Made by a program: the position numbers and the translations under genes
Shown here: piece by piece, positions 7,850-15,441 of the stretch
Layout of the letters: each line of letters starts with the position of its first letter
How positions within the stretch are numbered: the stretch's first letter is position 1
From: Streptomyces hoynatensis
GTDB lineage: Bacteria > Actinomycetota > Actinomycetes > Streptomycetales > Streptomycetaceae
Assembly (NCBI RefSeq): GCF_003626535.1
Contig: NZ_RBAL01000012.1
Location: forward strand, 1-64,000
DNA length: 64,000 nucleotides
Reading direction: 5' to 3'
Notes under the pieces: model-generated
Databases searched by the model: none
The model's input: only the letters and a program-made list of their open reading frames with translations
What the model was told of the DNA's origin: nothing

Positions 7850-10132
7850 TCAGGAGAGGGGGCGGAAGCGGCGCAGCCGCAGGCTGTTGCCGACCACGAA
7901 GACGGAGCTGAAGGCCATGGCGGCCCCGGCGAGCATGGGGTTGAGGAGTCCGGCCGCGGCCAGGGGGAGGCCGGAGACGTTGTAGGCGAAGGCCCAGAAC
8001 AGGTTGCCCCTGATGAGGGACAGGGTGCGGCGGGAGAGGCGGATGGCGTCGGCCGCGACGCGCAGGTCGCCCCGGACGAGGGTGAGGTCGGCGGCCTCGA
8101 TGGCCACGTCGGTGCCGGTGCCCATGGCCAGGCCCAGGTCGGCACGGGCCAGGGCGGCGGCGTCGTTGACCCCGTCCCCGACCATGGCCACCGTCCGGCC
8201 CTCCGCCTGGAGGCGGGCGACGACCTCGGCCTTGTCCCGAGGCAGCACCCCGGCGATCACGTCCGCCGCCGCGATGCCGACCTCCCCGGCGACCGCGGCG
8301 GCGGCGCGGGCGTTGTCGCCGGTGACCAGCATCGGGGTGAGCCCCAGGTCGCGGAGGCGGCGGACGGCCTCGGCCGAGGTGGGCTTGACGGTGTCGGCGA
8401 CCACCAGCACGCCGCGGGCCTCGCCGTCCCAGGCGACGGCCACGGCGGTGCGGCCGGCCTCCTCGGCCTCGCTCAGGGCCCGTGCCAGTTCGGTGGGGAG
8501 GGTCAGCGCCCACTCCGCGAGCAGCCGGACGCGGCCCACGAGGACGGCGTGCCCCTGGACGGTGCCCTGGACTCCCAGGCCCTCGACGTTGGCGAAGTCG
8601 CCGGGCGCGGGCAGGACCCCGTGCCGGTGGGCGGCGGCCTCGGCTATGGCGCGGGCGACGGGGTGTTCCGATGCGTTCTCCAGGATGCCGGCGAGGCGCA
8701 GCACCTCCTCGGCGTCCTGGCCGGCGGCGGCGTGCGTGGCGACCAGCGTCATGCGGCCCTCGGTGACGGTGCCGGTCTTGTCCAGGACGACGGTGTCGAC
8801 GCGGCGGGTCCGCTCCAGCACCTCCGGGCCCTTGATGAGGATGCCGAGCTGGGCGCCGCGGCCGGTGCCGACCATGAGGGCGGTGGGGGTGGCCAGGCCC
8901 AGGGCGCAGGGGCAGGCGATGATGAGGACGGCGACGGCGGCGGTGAGGGCGGCGGCCACGCCCCCGCCGGTGCCCCACCAGAAGCCGAACGCCGCGGTCG
9001 CGAGGGTGATGACGAGGGGCACGAACACCGCCGAGATGCGGTCGGCCAGGCGCTGCACGGCCGCCTTGCCGTTTTGGGCGTCCTCCACCAGGCGGGCCAT
9101 CTGGGCCAGTTGGGTGTCGGCGCCGACGCGGGTGGCGCGGATCACCAGGCGGCCGCCGGCGTTGAGGGTGGCGCCGGTCACCTCGTCGCCCGGCCGCACC
9201 TCCGTGGGCACCGATTCGCCGGTCAGCAGGGAGGCGTCCACCGCCGACGAGCCCTCGGCCACGGTGCCGTCGGTGGCGATCTTCTCGCCGGGCCGGACCA
9301 CGAACAGGTCGCCCACCGCGAGCCGTTCGACGGGGAGGCGTTCCTCGCGGCCGTCGTCGTGGCGGACGGTGACCTCCTTGGCGCCCATCTCCAGCAGGGC
9401 GCGCAGGGCGGCGCCCGAGCGGCGTTTGGCGCGCGCCTCAAGGTAGCGGCCGGCCAGCAGGAAGGTGGTGACGCCGGCCGCGGCCTCCAGGTAGATGTTG
9501 CCGCTGCCGTCGGTGCGTTCGACGGTGAGGCTGAAGGGGTGGGTCATGCCGGGCTCGCCCGCGGTGCCGAACAGCAGGGCGTACAGCGACCAGCCCAGGG
9601 CGGCGAGGGTGCCCAGGGAGACCAGGGTGTCCATGGTCGTGGTGCCGTGGCGCAGGTTGGTCCAGGCCGCCCGGTGGAAGGGCCAGGCGCCCCAGAGGGC
9701 GACGGGCCAGGCCAGGGCCAGGGAGACCCACTGCCAGTACGTGAACTGCCAGGGCGGGACCATGGCCAGGGCGATCACCGGGACCGTCAGCACGGCGGAG
9801 CCGATGAGCCGGTCGCGCAGCGCCCGCTGCCGGATCTCCTCCCGGTCCTGCGCCGGCGCGGCGGCGTGCCGTTCCGCGGGCGGGTCAGGGGGCGGGGGTG
9901 GTTCCGCGGTGTAGCCGGCGGCCTCCACCTGGGCCACCAGGTCGCCGACGGTCACGCCGGCGGGAAAGACGATCCGCGCCTTCTCGGTGGCGTAGTTCAC
10001 GCTGGCCTCGACGCCGTCCAGCTTGTTCAGGCGGCGCTCGATGCGGGCGGCGCAGGAGGCGCAGGTCATGCCGCCGATGGCGAGTTCGATCCGGCCGGCC
10101 TCCGGGGCCGGGGCGCTGCCTACGGTGCTCAT
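7850..10132 (-). CDS. copA: Copper-exporting P1B-type ATPase CopA
   Basis: A 760-residue membrane ATPase. One N-terminal heavy-metal-associated domain (GMTCASC, about residues 21-27) is followed by eight predicted membrane helices with the CPC copper-site motif. The machinery motifs are intact: TGES in the actuator domain, DKTGT (phosphorylated Asp near residue 450), a His-Pro dipeptide in SEHPVARA, and GDGVND. It exports Cu(I) from the cytoplasm. ATG 10132 is chosen at the start of the metal-binding domain. It lies 130 bases downstream of copZ on the same strand and is expected to share its CsoR-controlled promoter. Confidence 0.95.
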   Translation of the reverse strand: MSTVGSAPAPEAGRIELAIGGMTCASCAARIERRLNKLDGVEASVNYATEKARIVFPAGVTVGDLVAQVEAAGYTAEPPPPPDPPAERHAAAPAQDREEIRQRALRDRLIGSAVLTVPVIALAMVPPWQFTYWQWVSLALAWPVALWGAWPFHRAAWTNLRHGTTTMDTLVSLGTLAALGWSLYALLFGTAGEPGMTHPFSLTVERTDGSGNIYLEAAAGVTTFLLAGRYLEARAKRRSGAALRALLEMGAKEVTVRHDDGREERLPVERLAVGDLFVVRPGEKIATDGTVAEGSSAVDASLLTGESVPTEVRPGDEVTGATLNAGGRLVIRATRVGADTQLAQMARLVEDAQNGKAAVQRLADRISAVFVPLVITLATAAFGFWWGTGGGVAAALTAAVAVLIIACPCALGLATPTALMVGTGRGAQLGILIKGPEVLERTRRVDTVVLDKTGTVTEGRMTLVATHAAAGQDAEEVLRLAGILENASEHPVARAIAEAAAHRHGVLPAPGDFANVEGLGVQGTVQGHAVLVGRVRLLAEWALTLPTELARALSEAEEAGRTAVAVAWDGEARGVLVVADTVKPTSAEAVRRLRDLGLTPMLVTGDNARAAAAVAGEVGIAAADVIAGVLPRDKAEVVARLQAEGRTVAMVGDGVNDAAALARADLGLAMGTGTDVAIEAADLTLVRGDLRVAADAIRLSRRTLSLIRGNLFWAFAYNVSGLPLAAAGLLNPMLAGAAMAFSSVFVVGNSLRLRRFRPLS

Positions 10133-10262
10133 CGTTCTTCTCCGTTCTCGGCCGGTATACGGGGCGGGGGTGTGCGGGTGGGCCCGGGGGCGGGGCGTGC
10201 GTGCCGGGTCCGGGGACCGGCGGCCCGGGAGGGCCGGGCCGCCGGCGCAGGGAGGTGCCGGC

Positions 10263-10529
10263 TCAGTGGCAGGAGCCGCAGCAGCTCGCGGCGGGGGTCG
10301 CGGGGTCGCTCGCAAGCGCGTAGCCGGCCTCGTCGACGGCGGCGGCCACGGCCGCGCGGTCGAGGGCGGCGGCGCTGGTGACGGTCAGGGCCCCGGTCTT
10401 CAGGTCGACGTCGACGTGCGTGACGCCGGGGATGCCGCCGACCTCCGCGGTGACCGAGTCGACGCAGTGGCCGCAGGTCATGCCGGTGACGGTGAAGGTG
10501 GCGACGCGGGGCGGGGTGGAGGTGGTCAT
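10263..10529 (-). CDS. copZ: Copper chaperone CopZ, heavy-metal-associated domain protein
   Basis: An 88-residue protein consisting of one ferredoxin-like metal-binding domain, with the copper-binding motif GMTCGHC at about residues 16-22. It would carry Cu(I) to the N-terminal domain of CopA, encoded next. The last residues (SCCGSCH) form an extra Cys/His-rich tail that is not part of the core domain and could bind a second metal or deliver copper; this is inference. It is the first gene of the copper operon, 58 bases from the -10 element of a promoter that contains a CsoR-type palindrome. Confidence 0.93.
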   Translation of the reverse strand: MTTSTPPRVATFTVTGMTCGHCVDSVTAEVGGIPGVTHVDVDLKTGALTVTSAAALDRAAVAAAVDEAGYALASDPATPAASCCGSCH

Positions 10530-10586
10530 CGGTGGTCTCCCGTGGATTGCGGTGGGATCGGCCTCGTGCGATCCGGGCACCCCGAG

Positions 10587-10616
10587 ACCATACATACCCC
10601 CCAGGGGTATATGCAA
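10587..10616 (-). promoter_or_regulatory. copZ-copA promoter with CsoR-type operator
   Basis: Reading the minus strand, TTGCAT (10616-10611) and TATGGT (10592-10587) are 18 bases apart. The spacer is filled by the palindrome ATACCCCCCAGGGGTAT (10594-10610 on the plus strand). C-tract/G-tract palindromes of this form are the known binding sites of CsoR copper-sensing repressors in Streptomyces. Placing it between -35 and -10 would block polymerase until Cu(I) binds the repressor. Confidence 0.8.
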
Positions 10617-10689
10617 GGCATCGCCCGGCCGGAACGCCAAGCCGCCCGCCCCGCGACCCCCCGGGGGGGCATCCCCGCCCTCACCCACC

Positions 10690-10718
10690 TTGCATGCTGT
10701 ACCCCCTGGGGGTATATT
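10690..10718 (+). promoter_or_regulatory. Second CsoR-boxed promoter, pointing away from copZ
   Basis: TTGCAT (10690-10695) and TATATT (10713-10718) are 17 bases apart. A perfect palindrome, TACCCCCTGGGGGTA (10700-10714), sits in the spacer and touches the -10. The design mirrors the copZ promoter but is oriented toward the 34-codon frame at 10770 and the SMP-30 and nadE genes. Confidence 0.65.
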
Positions 10719-10739
10719 CTCCGGCCGCGCGCAGATCAG

Positions 10740-10755
10740 ATACCCCCAGGGGTAT
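10740..10755 (+). promoter_or_regulatory. Third CsoR-type operator
   Basis: The palindrome ATACCCCCAGGGGTAT lies about 20 bases downstream of the plus-strand -10 element, in the expected 5' leader, 40 bases centre to centre from the box at 10700-10714. Confidence 0.7.
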
Positions 10756-10769
10756 GCGAGGTGAGTGGG

Positions 10770-10874
10770 ATGTCCGTGCCGAAGGGGCCGGAACCGCGCC
10801 GCCGCCGTAACGGTCCTCGACCCGCCGGCCCCGCGGCGGGGCCCCCGTTCGAGGAAGCAGCGGAAAAACCGTAG
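10770..10874 (+). CDS. Candidate 34-residue Pro/Arg-rich small protein
   Basis: A short frame starting MSVPKGPEPRRRRNGPRPAG and ending ...FEEAAEKP begins 52 bases after the -10 element of the plus-strand CsoR-boxed promoter. GAGG (10759-10762) precedes the ATG at 10770, and an in-frame GTG at 10761 is an alternative. The peptide is basic in its first half, has four consecutive arginines and no Cys, His or Met cluster for copper. It could be a real small protein, a leader peptide or simply an untranslated leader. Its position behind two copper operators is the only argument for it. Confidence 0.35.
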   Translation: MSVPKGPEPRRRRNGPRPAGPAAGPPFEEAAEKP

Positions 10875-10940
10875 GTCATCTCGTGGCCTCCGTATCATGC
10901 TGGCTCTCGTTCGGCAGGCACCCCGGAGGAGAGGACCCCC

Positions 10941-11900
10941 ATGGCCGGCGACCGCCCCCCGCTGTACGAGATGTTCGACGACCGCTTCCGCACCGGCCGG
11001 TGCATGAACGGTGACGGCGCCCTGGAGGTCCTGTACACCGGCTGCCGCTGGGCCGAGGGCCCGCTGTACGTGCCGGCCTGGCGGCAGCTGATCTGGAGCG
11101 ACATCCCCAACGACCGGATGCTGCGCTGGGACGAGGAGACCGGGCAGGTCGGCGTCTTCCGCCGCTTCGCCGGGCACACCAACGGCAACACCCTGGACCG
11201 CGAGGGCCGGCTGATCACCTGCGAGCAGGGCAACCGGCGGGTGACCCGCACCGAACACGACGGCAGCCTCACCGTGCTGGCGGACCGCTGGGAGGGCAGG
11301 CGCCTGAACAGCCCGAACGACGCGGCCGTGACCTCCGACGGCGCGATCTGGTTCTCCGACCCCGACTTCGGCATCACCAGCGACTACGAGGGTCACCTGG
11401 CCGAGAGCGAGATCGGCTCGGGCAACGTCTACCGCGTCGACCCCGCCGACGGCCGGGTGCGCCTGGTCGCGGACTGCTTCGCCAACCCCAACGGGCTGGT
11501 CTTCTCGGCGGACGAGCGGCGGCTGTTCGTCTCCGACACCGGGGCGGGCCGGGTGTGGGTCTTCGCGGTCCGCGAGGACGGCACCCTCTCGCCGGGGGAG
11601 GTCTTCGCCGAGGCCGCGGCGCGCCCGAACGCGCGGTTCGACAACATCCGCCTCGACGAGGCCGGCCGGCTGTGGGTGGCCGCGATGGACGACGGCGTGC
11701 ACTGCTACCACCCCGACGGCACGCTGCTCGGGCGGCTGGCCGTGCCCGAGACGGTGGCCAACATCTCCTGGGGCGGCGCCAAGCGCAACCGCCTGTTCAT
11801 CGCCGCGCAGACCAGCCTCTACTCCCTGGTCATGAGCGTCACCGGCACGCACCCGGCAGGACCGGGGCGCCGCCCCCGGCAGGAGGCCGGGTCCCGGTGA
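10941..11900 (+). CDS. SMP-30/gluconolactonase family sugar lactonase
   Basis: A 319-residue six-bladed beta-propeller hydrolase. Metal-site and family motifs are visible: the Glu in CRWAEGPLY, the Asn in RRLNSPNDAAVTSDG, the SDPDFGI loop, and the pair NPNGLVFSADERRLFVSDTG. These enzymes open aldonolactones such as gluconolactone or xylonolactone in the cytoplasm. A good ribosome site (GGAGGAGAGG) precedes ATG 10941. The stop overlaps the GTG start of nadE by four bases, so the two are translationally coupled. This partnership is unusual. The nearest promoter upstream is the copper-boxed one at 10690. Confidence 0.88.
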   Translation: MAGDRPPLYEMFDDRFRTGRCMNGDGALEVLYTGCRWAEGPLYVPAWRQLIWSDIPNDRMLRWDEETGQVGVFRRFAGHTNGNTLDREGRLITCEQGNRRVTRTEHDGSLTVLADRWEGRRLNSPNDAAVTSDGAIWFSDPDFGITSDYEGHLAESEIGSGNVYRVDPADGRVRLVADCFANPNGLVFSADERRLFVSDTGAGRVWVFAVREDGTLSPGEVFAEAAARPNARFDNIRLDEAGRLWVAAMDDGVHCYHPDGTLLGRLAVPETVANISWGGAKRNRLFIAAQTSLYSLVMSVTGTHPAGPGRRPRQEAGSR

Positions 11901-13984
11901 ACTTCCGCTCGCTGTACGCCCACGGCTTCGCGCGCGTCGCCGCGTGCACCGGCCACACCGCCCTCGCCGACCCGCGCGCCAACGCGGAGAGCGTGCTGCG
12001 GCAGGGCCGCGGCTGCGCCCGGGACGGAGTCGCCCTCGCCGTCTTCCCCGAACTGGTGCTGACCGGCTACTCGGCCGAGGACCTGCTGCTCCAGGACGCG
12101 CTGCTCGACGAGGTCGAGCGGGCCCTCGCCACCGTGGTGGCCGGGTCGGCGCAGCTGCTGACGGTCCTCGTCCTCGGCGCCCCGCTGCGCCACCGCGACC
12201 GGATCTACAACTGCGCGGTGACCGTGCACCGCGGGCGCATCCTCGGCGTCGCGCCCAAGTCCTACGTGCCCAACTACCGGGAGTTCTACGAGCGGCGCCA
12301 GATCGCGTCGGGCGAGGACGAGCGCGGGGGGACGATCCGGGTCGCCGGAGCGGAGGTGCCGTTCGGCGTCGACCTGCTGTTCGCGGCCACGGACGTCCCC
12401 GGTCTCGTGCTGCACACGGAGATCTGCGAGGACATGTGGGTGCCGGTGCCGCCGAGCGCCGAGGCGGCCCTGGCCGGCGCCACCGTGCTGGCGAACCTCT
12501 CCGGCAGCCCCATCGCCGTGGGCAGGGCCGAGGACCGGCGGCTGCTGTGCCGTTCCGCCTCCGCCCGCTGCCTGGCCGCCTACGTCTACTCCTCGGCCGG
12601 TCTCGGCGAGTCGACCACCGACCTGTCCTGGGACGGCCAGACCGTGATCTACGAGAACGGGGCGCTGCTGGCCGAGACCGAGCGGTTCCCCCGCGGCGAA
12701 CAGCGCGCCGTCGCCGACGTGGACCTGGACCTGCTCCGTCAGGAGCGGCGGCGGATGGGCACGTTCGACGACAATCGCCGCGCGCACGCCGCCCGCACCG
12801 GCGGCTTCCGGCAGGTGCCCTTCACGCTGGGCCCGCCCACGGCCGACCTCGGGCTGCGCCGCCGGGTGGAGCGCTTCCCCTTCGTGCCCGCGGACCCCGC
12901 GCGCCTCGCCCAGGACTGCTACGAGGCGTACCACATCCAGGTGGCGGCCCTGGAGCAGCGGCTGCGGGCGATCGGCGACCCCAAGGTCGTCATCGGCATA
13001 TCCGGCGGCCTGGACTCCACGCAGGCGCTGCTCGTGGCCGCCCAGGCGATGGACCGCGCGGGCCGCCCCCGCAGCGACATCCTGGCCTACACGATGCCCG
13101 GCTTCGCCACCGGCGAGAGCACCAGGGCCAACGCCCACCGGCTGATGCGGGCGTTCGGGACCACCGCCGCCGAGCTGGACATCACGCCGACGGCCCGGCT
13201 CATGCTCAAGGAGCTGGACCACCCCTTCGCCTCGGGCGAGCCGGTCTACGACGTCGCCTTCGAGAACGTGCAGGCCGGGCTGCGGACCGACTACCTGTTC
13301 CGGCTGGCCAACCGGCACGGCGGGGTGGTGCTCGGCACCGGCGACCTGTCGGAGCTGGCGCTCGGCTGGTGCACCTACGGCGTGGGCGACCAGATGAGCC
13401 ACTACAACGTCAACGCGGGCGTGCCCAAGACGCTGATCCAGCACCTGATCCGCTGGGCCGCCGGCAGCGGGCAGTTCGACGAGAGCACCAGCGAGACGCT
13501 GACCGCGGTCCTGGACACGGAGATCAGCCCGGAGCTGGTGCCAGGGGAGCGCCTGCAGTCCACCGAGTCCCTCATCGGCCCCTACGCGCTCCACGACTTC
13601 ACGCTCTACCACGTGCTGCGCCACGGGTTCCGGCCGACGAAGATCGCGTTCCTGGCCTGGCACGCCTGGCGCGCCCCACGGGCGGGGGCCTGGCCGCCGA
13701 ACTTCCCCGAGGCCACGCGGGTGGCCTATGACCTGCCGGAGATACGGCACTGGCTTGAGGTCTTCTGCCGCAGGTTCTTCGCGTTCGCCCAGTTCAAACG
13801 CTCCGCCCTGCCCAACGGGCCGAAGGTGTCGGCCGGCGGCTCCCTCTCCCCGCGCGGCGACTGGCGCGCGCCCTCCGACGGCACCGCCAGGGCCTGGCTG
13901 CACGACCTGGCCCGCATCGACGCGGCCGAAACCGGCGCCGAAGCCCCCGAACCGGAACGGGAGACCCCAGCAACCGACGGCTAG
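11897..13984 (+). CDS. nadE: Glutamine-dependent NAD+ synthetase
   Basis: A 695-residue two-domain enzyme that makes NAD+ from deamido-NAD+, ATP and glutamine. The N-terminal nitrilase-type glutaminase domain has the Glu (FPELVLTGYS), Lys (VAPKSYVPNYREFYERRQ) and nucleophilic Cys (HTEICEDMW) of its triad. The C-terminal synthetase has the ATP-pyrophosphatase loop ISGGLDSTQALLVA near residue 375. Length matches the long eukaryote/mycobacterium-like class. GTG 11897 is chosen because AGGAGG lies at 11881-11886 and the start overlaps the upstream stop. It is followed by a strong hairpin terminator. Confidence 0.93.
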   Translation: MNFRSLYAHGFARVAACTGHTALADPRANAESVLRQGRGCARDGVALAVFPELVLTGYSAEDLLLQDALLDEVERALATVVAGSAQLLTVLVLGAPLRHRDRIYNCAVTVHRGRILGVAPKSYVPNYREFYERRQIASGEDERGGTIRVAGAEVPFGVDLLFAATDVPGLVLHTEICEDMWVPVPPSAEAALAGATVLANLSGSPIAVGRAEDRRLLCRSASARCLAAYVYSSAGLGESTTDLSWDGQTVIYENGALLAETERFPRGEQRAVADVDLDLLRQERRRMGTFDDNRRAHAARTGGFRQVPFTLGPPTADLGLRRRVERFPFVPADPARLAQDCYEAYHIQVAALEQRLRAIGDPKVVIGISGGLDSTQALLVAAQAMDRAGRPRSDILAYTMPGFATGESTRANAHRLMRAFGTTAAELDITPTARLMLKELDHPFASGEPVYDVAFENVQAGLRTDYLFRLANRHGGVVLGTGDLSELALGWCTYGVGDQMSHYNVNAGVPKTLIQHLIRWAAGSGQFDESTSETLTAVLDTEISPELVPGERLQSTESLIGPYALHDFTLYHVLRHGFRPTKIAFLAWHAWRAPRAGAWPPNFPEATRVAYDLPEIRHWLEVFCRRFFAFAQFKRSALPNGPKVSAGGSLSPRGDWRAPSDGTARAWLHDLARIDAAETGAEAPEPERETPATDG

Positions 13985-14047
13985 GTGTTCTGCCGCCCCA
14001 CCCCCGGCGGACGCCCACCACCGGGCGGGCGGCGTTGCCGGGCGGGC

Positions 14048-14094
14048 GCCACCGGGCGGGCGGCGCGTCAGGTACGCGCCGCCCGCCCGGTGGC
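14048..14094 (+). terminator. Strong hairpin after nadE
   Basis: Two perfectly complementary 20-base arms (14048-14067 and 14075-14094) enclose a 7-base loop. There is no U-tract, as is usual for high-GC actinomycete terminators. Confidence 0.7.
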
Positions 14095-14243
14095 ACCGCC
14101 GAGTTCCCGACGCCCGCCGCCGCCGGATGGGCACCGCCGCACGGGCGCCCCCGCGGCTACGATGGCGGGCGTCTTCGCGCGTCACGCACGGCCACTGCCG
14201 CCGTGAGGCGGCTCACCCGCTGGAGGGCAGGGCCATCGTCACC

Positions 14244-15287
14244 ATGCAGGACGTCGCCCGGGCGGCCGGCGTCTCCCCGATGACCGTCTCGAACGTCGTC
14301 AACAACCGCCCGCACGTGCGCGAGTCCACGCGGGCGAAGGTGCTGGAGGCGATGGACCGGCTCGGCTACCGGGTGAACGTCGCCGCCCGCAACCTGCGCG
14401 CCGGGCGCACCCAGACCCTCGGCCTCGCCGTCCCCGAGGTGGACCGGCCGTACTTCGCCGAACTCGCCGCCCGCATCATCCGCCACGCGCGCGCCGCCGG
14501 GTACCGGGTGGCCATCGAGCAGACGGGGGCGAACCGCGAGGACGAGCTGGAGGCGATCGCCTGGTCGCGCAACAGCCTCTACGACGGGCTGATCCTCAGC
14601 GCCGTCGCCCTCGGGCAGGCCGACCGGGACCTGCTGCGGGTCGACTTCCCGGTGGTGATCCTCGGGGAGCGGATCTTCGAGGGGCCCGTGGACCACGTCG
14701 CCATGCCCAACGCCGACGGCACCCGGGCGGCCACGGCGCACCTGATCGCCCACGGCTGCCGCCGGATCGCCCTGCTCACCGGCCCGGATCTGGCGGAGGC
14801 CAACGTGTCGAGCCTGCGGCACGAGGGCTACCTGCGGGCCCTGCGGGAGGCGGGCCTGCCGCACCGGGACGGCCTCGTCCTGCGGCTGCCCGCGCTCGAC
14901 CCCGAGCACGGCGCCCGCGGCGCGCGGCGGCTGGCGGAACGCGGCGCCGGCGTGGACGGCCTGGTCGCGGTCACCGACTCGGTGGCGCTCGGCGCCGTCC
15001 GCGGCCTGGCCGACGCCGGGCTGCGGGTGCCGGAGGACGTCAGGGTCATCGGCTTCGACAACATCCTCGCCGGCGCCTACGCCCTCCCCTCGCTCTCCAC
15101 GATCGACCCGGACAACGAGGGGATGGCCGCCCGCGCCGTCGAACTGCTCGTCCGCCGCATCCGCGGCGACGCCACCCTCGGCCCGCCGCGGGACTTCACC
15201 GGCCCGTTCCGGCTGGTGGAGCGGGAGTCCACGGCCGGACGCCGGCCGCCACGGCGGACGAAGCGGACCGCGGCGCCGGGGAGGTGA
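14244..15287 (+). CDS. LacI family regulator, probable controller of the arabinofuranosidase gene
   Basis: A 347-residue LacI repressor beginning at the conserved helix-turn-helix MQDVARAAGVSPMTVSNVVNNRPHVRESTRAKVLEAMDRLGYRVNVAARNLRAG. The effector domain carries the typical ...TQTLGLAVPEVDRPYFAELAARI and GFDNILAGAYALPSLSTIDPDNEGM. ATG 14244 is the only reasonable in-frame start before the HTH, although the best ribosome-site match (GGAG at 14222) is 18 bases away. The C-terminus is extended by an Arg/Pro-rich tail. It lies 154 bases upstream of the GH51 gene in the same direction, and a LacI-like palindrome sits in that gap. Confidence 0.88.
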   Translation: MQDVARAAGVSPMTVSNVVNNRPHVRESTRAKVLEAMDRLGYRVNVAARNLRAGRTQTLGLAVPEVDRPYFAELAARIIRHARAAGYRVAIEQTGANREDELEAIAWSRNSLYDGLILSAVALGQADRDLLRVDFPVVILGERIFEGPVDHVAMPNADGTRAATAHLIAHGCRRIALLTGPDLAEANVSSLRHEGYLRALREAGLPHRDGLVLRLPALDPEHGARGARRLAERGAGVDGLVAVTDSVALGAVRGLADAGLRVPEDVRVIGFDNILAGAYALPSLSTIDPDNEGMAARAVELLVRRIRGDATLGPPRDFTGPFRLVERESTAGRRPPRRTKRTAAPGR

Positions 15288-15358
15288 CGGGCCGCCCACC
15301 CGCAGGCCGGGGAGGTGACGGCCGAAGCCCCCCGCCCCCGGCACTCCCTCCTCGCCCC

Positions 15359-15402
15359 TTGACACGGCCGCGGGGCGCCGGTTTTTGTATCGTTAAACAC
15401 CA
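15359..15402 (+). promoter_or_regulatory. Probable abfA promoter with LacI-type operator
   Basis: A consensus TTGACA (15359-15364) is followed by a T-rich stretch and an imperfect inverted repeat, TGTATCGTTAAACA (15387-15400), with central CG as LacI-family operators have. The exact -10 is uncertain because spacing to TATCGT is long; TTTTGT at 15383 gives 18 bases. Confidence 0.45.
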
Positions 15403-15441
15403 TCGCTGCCACCGGGGGCAGCGCCGAGGCCGGAGGCACGT

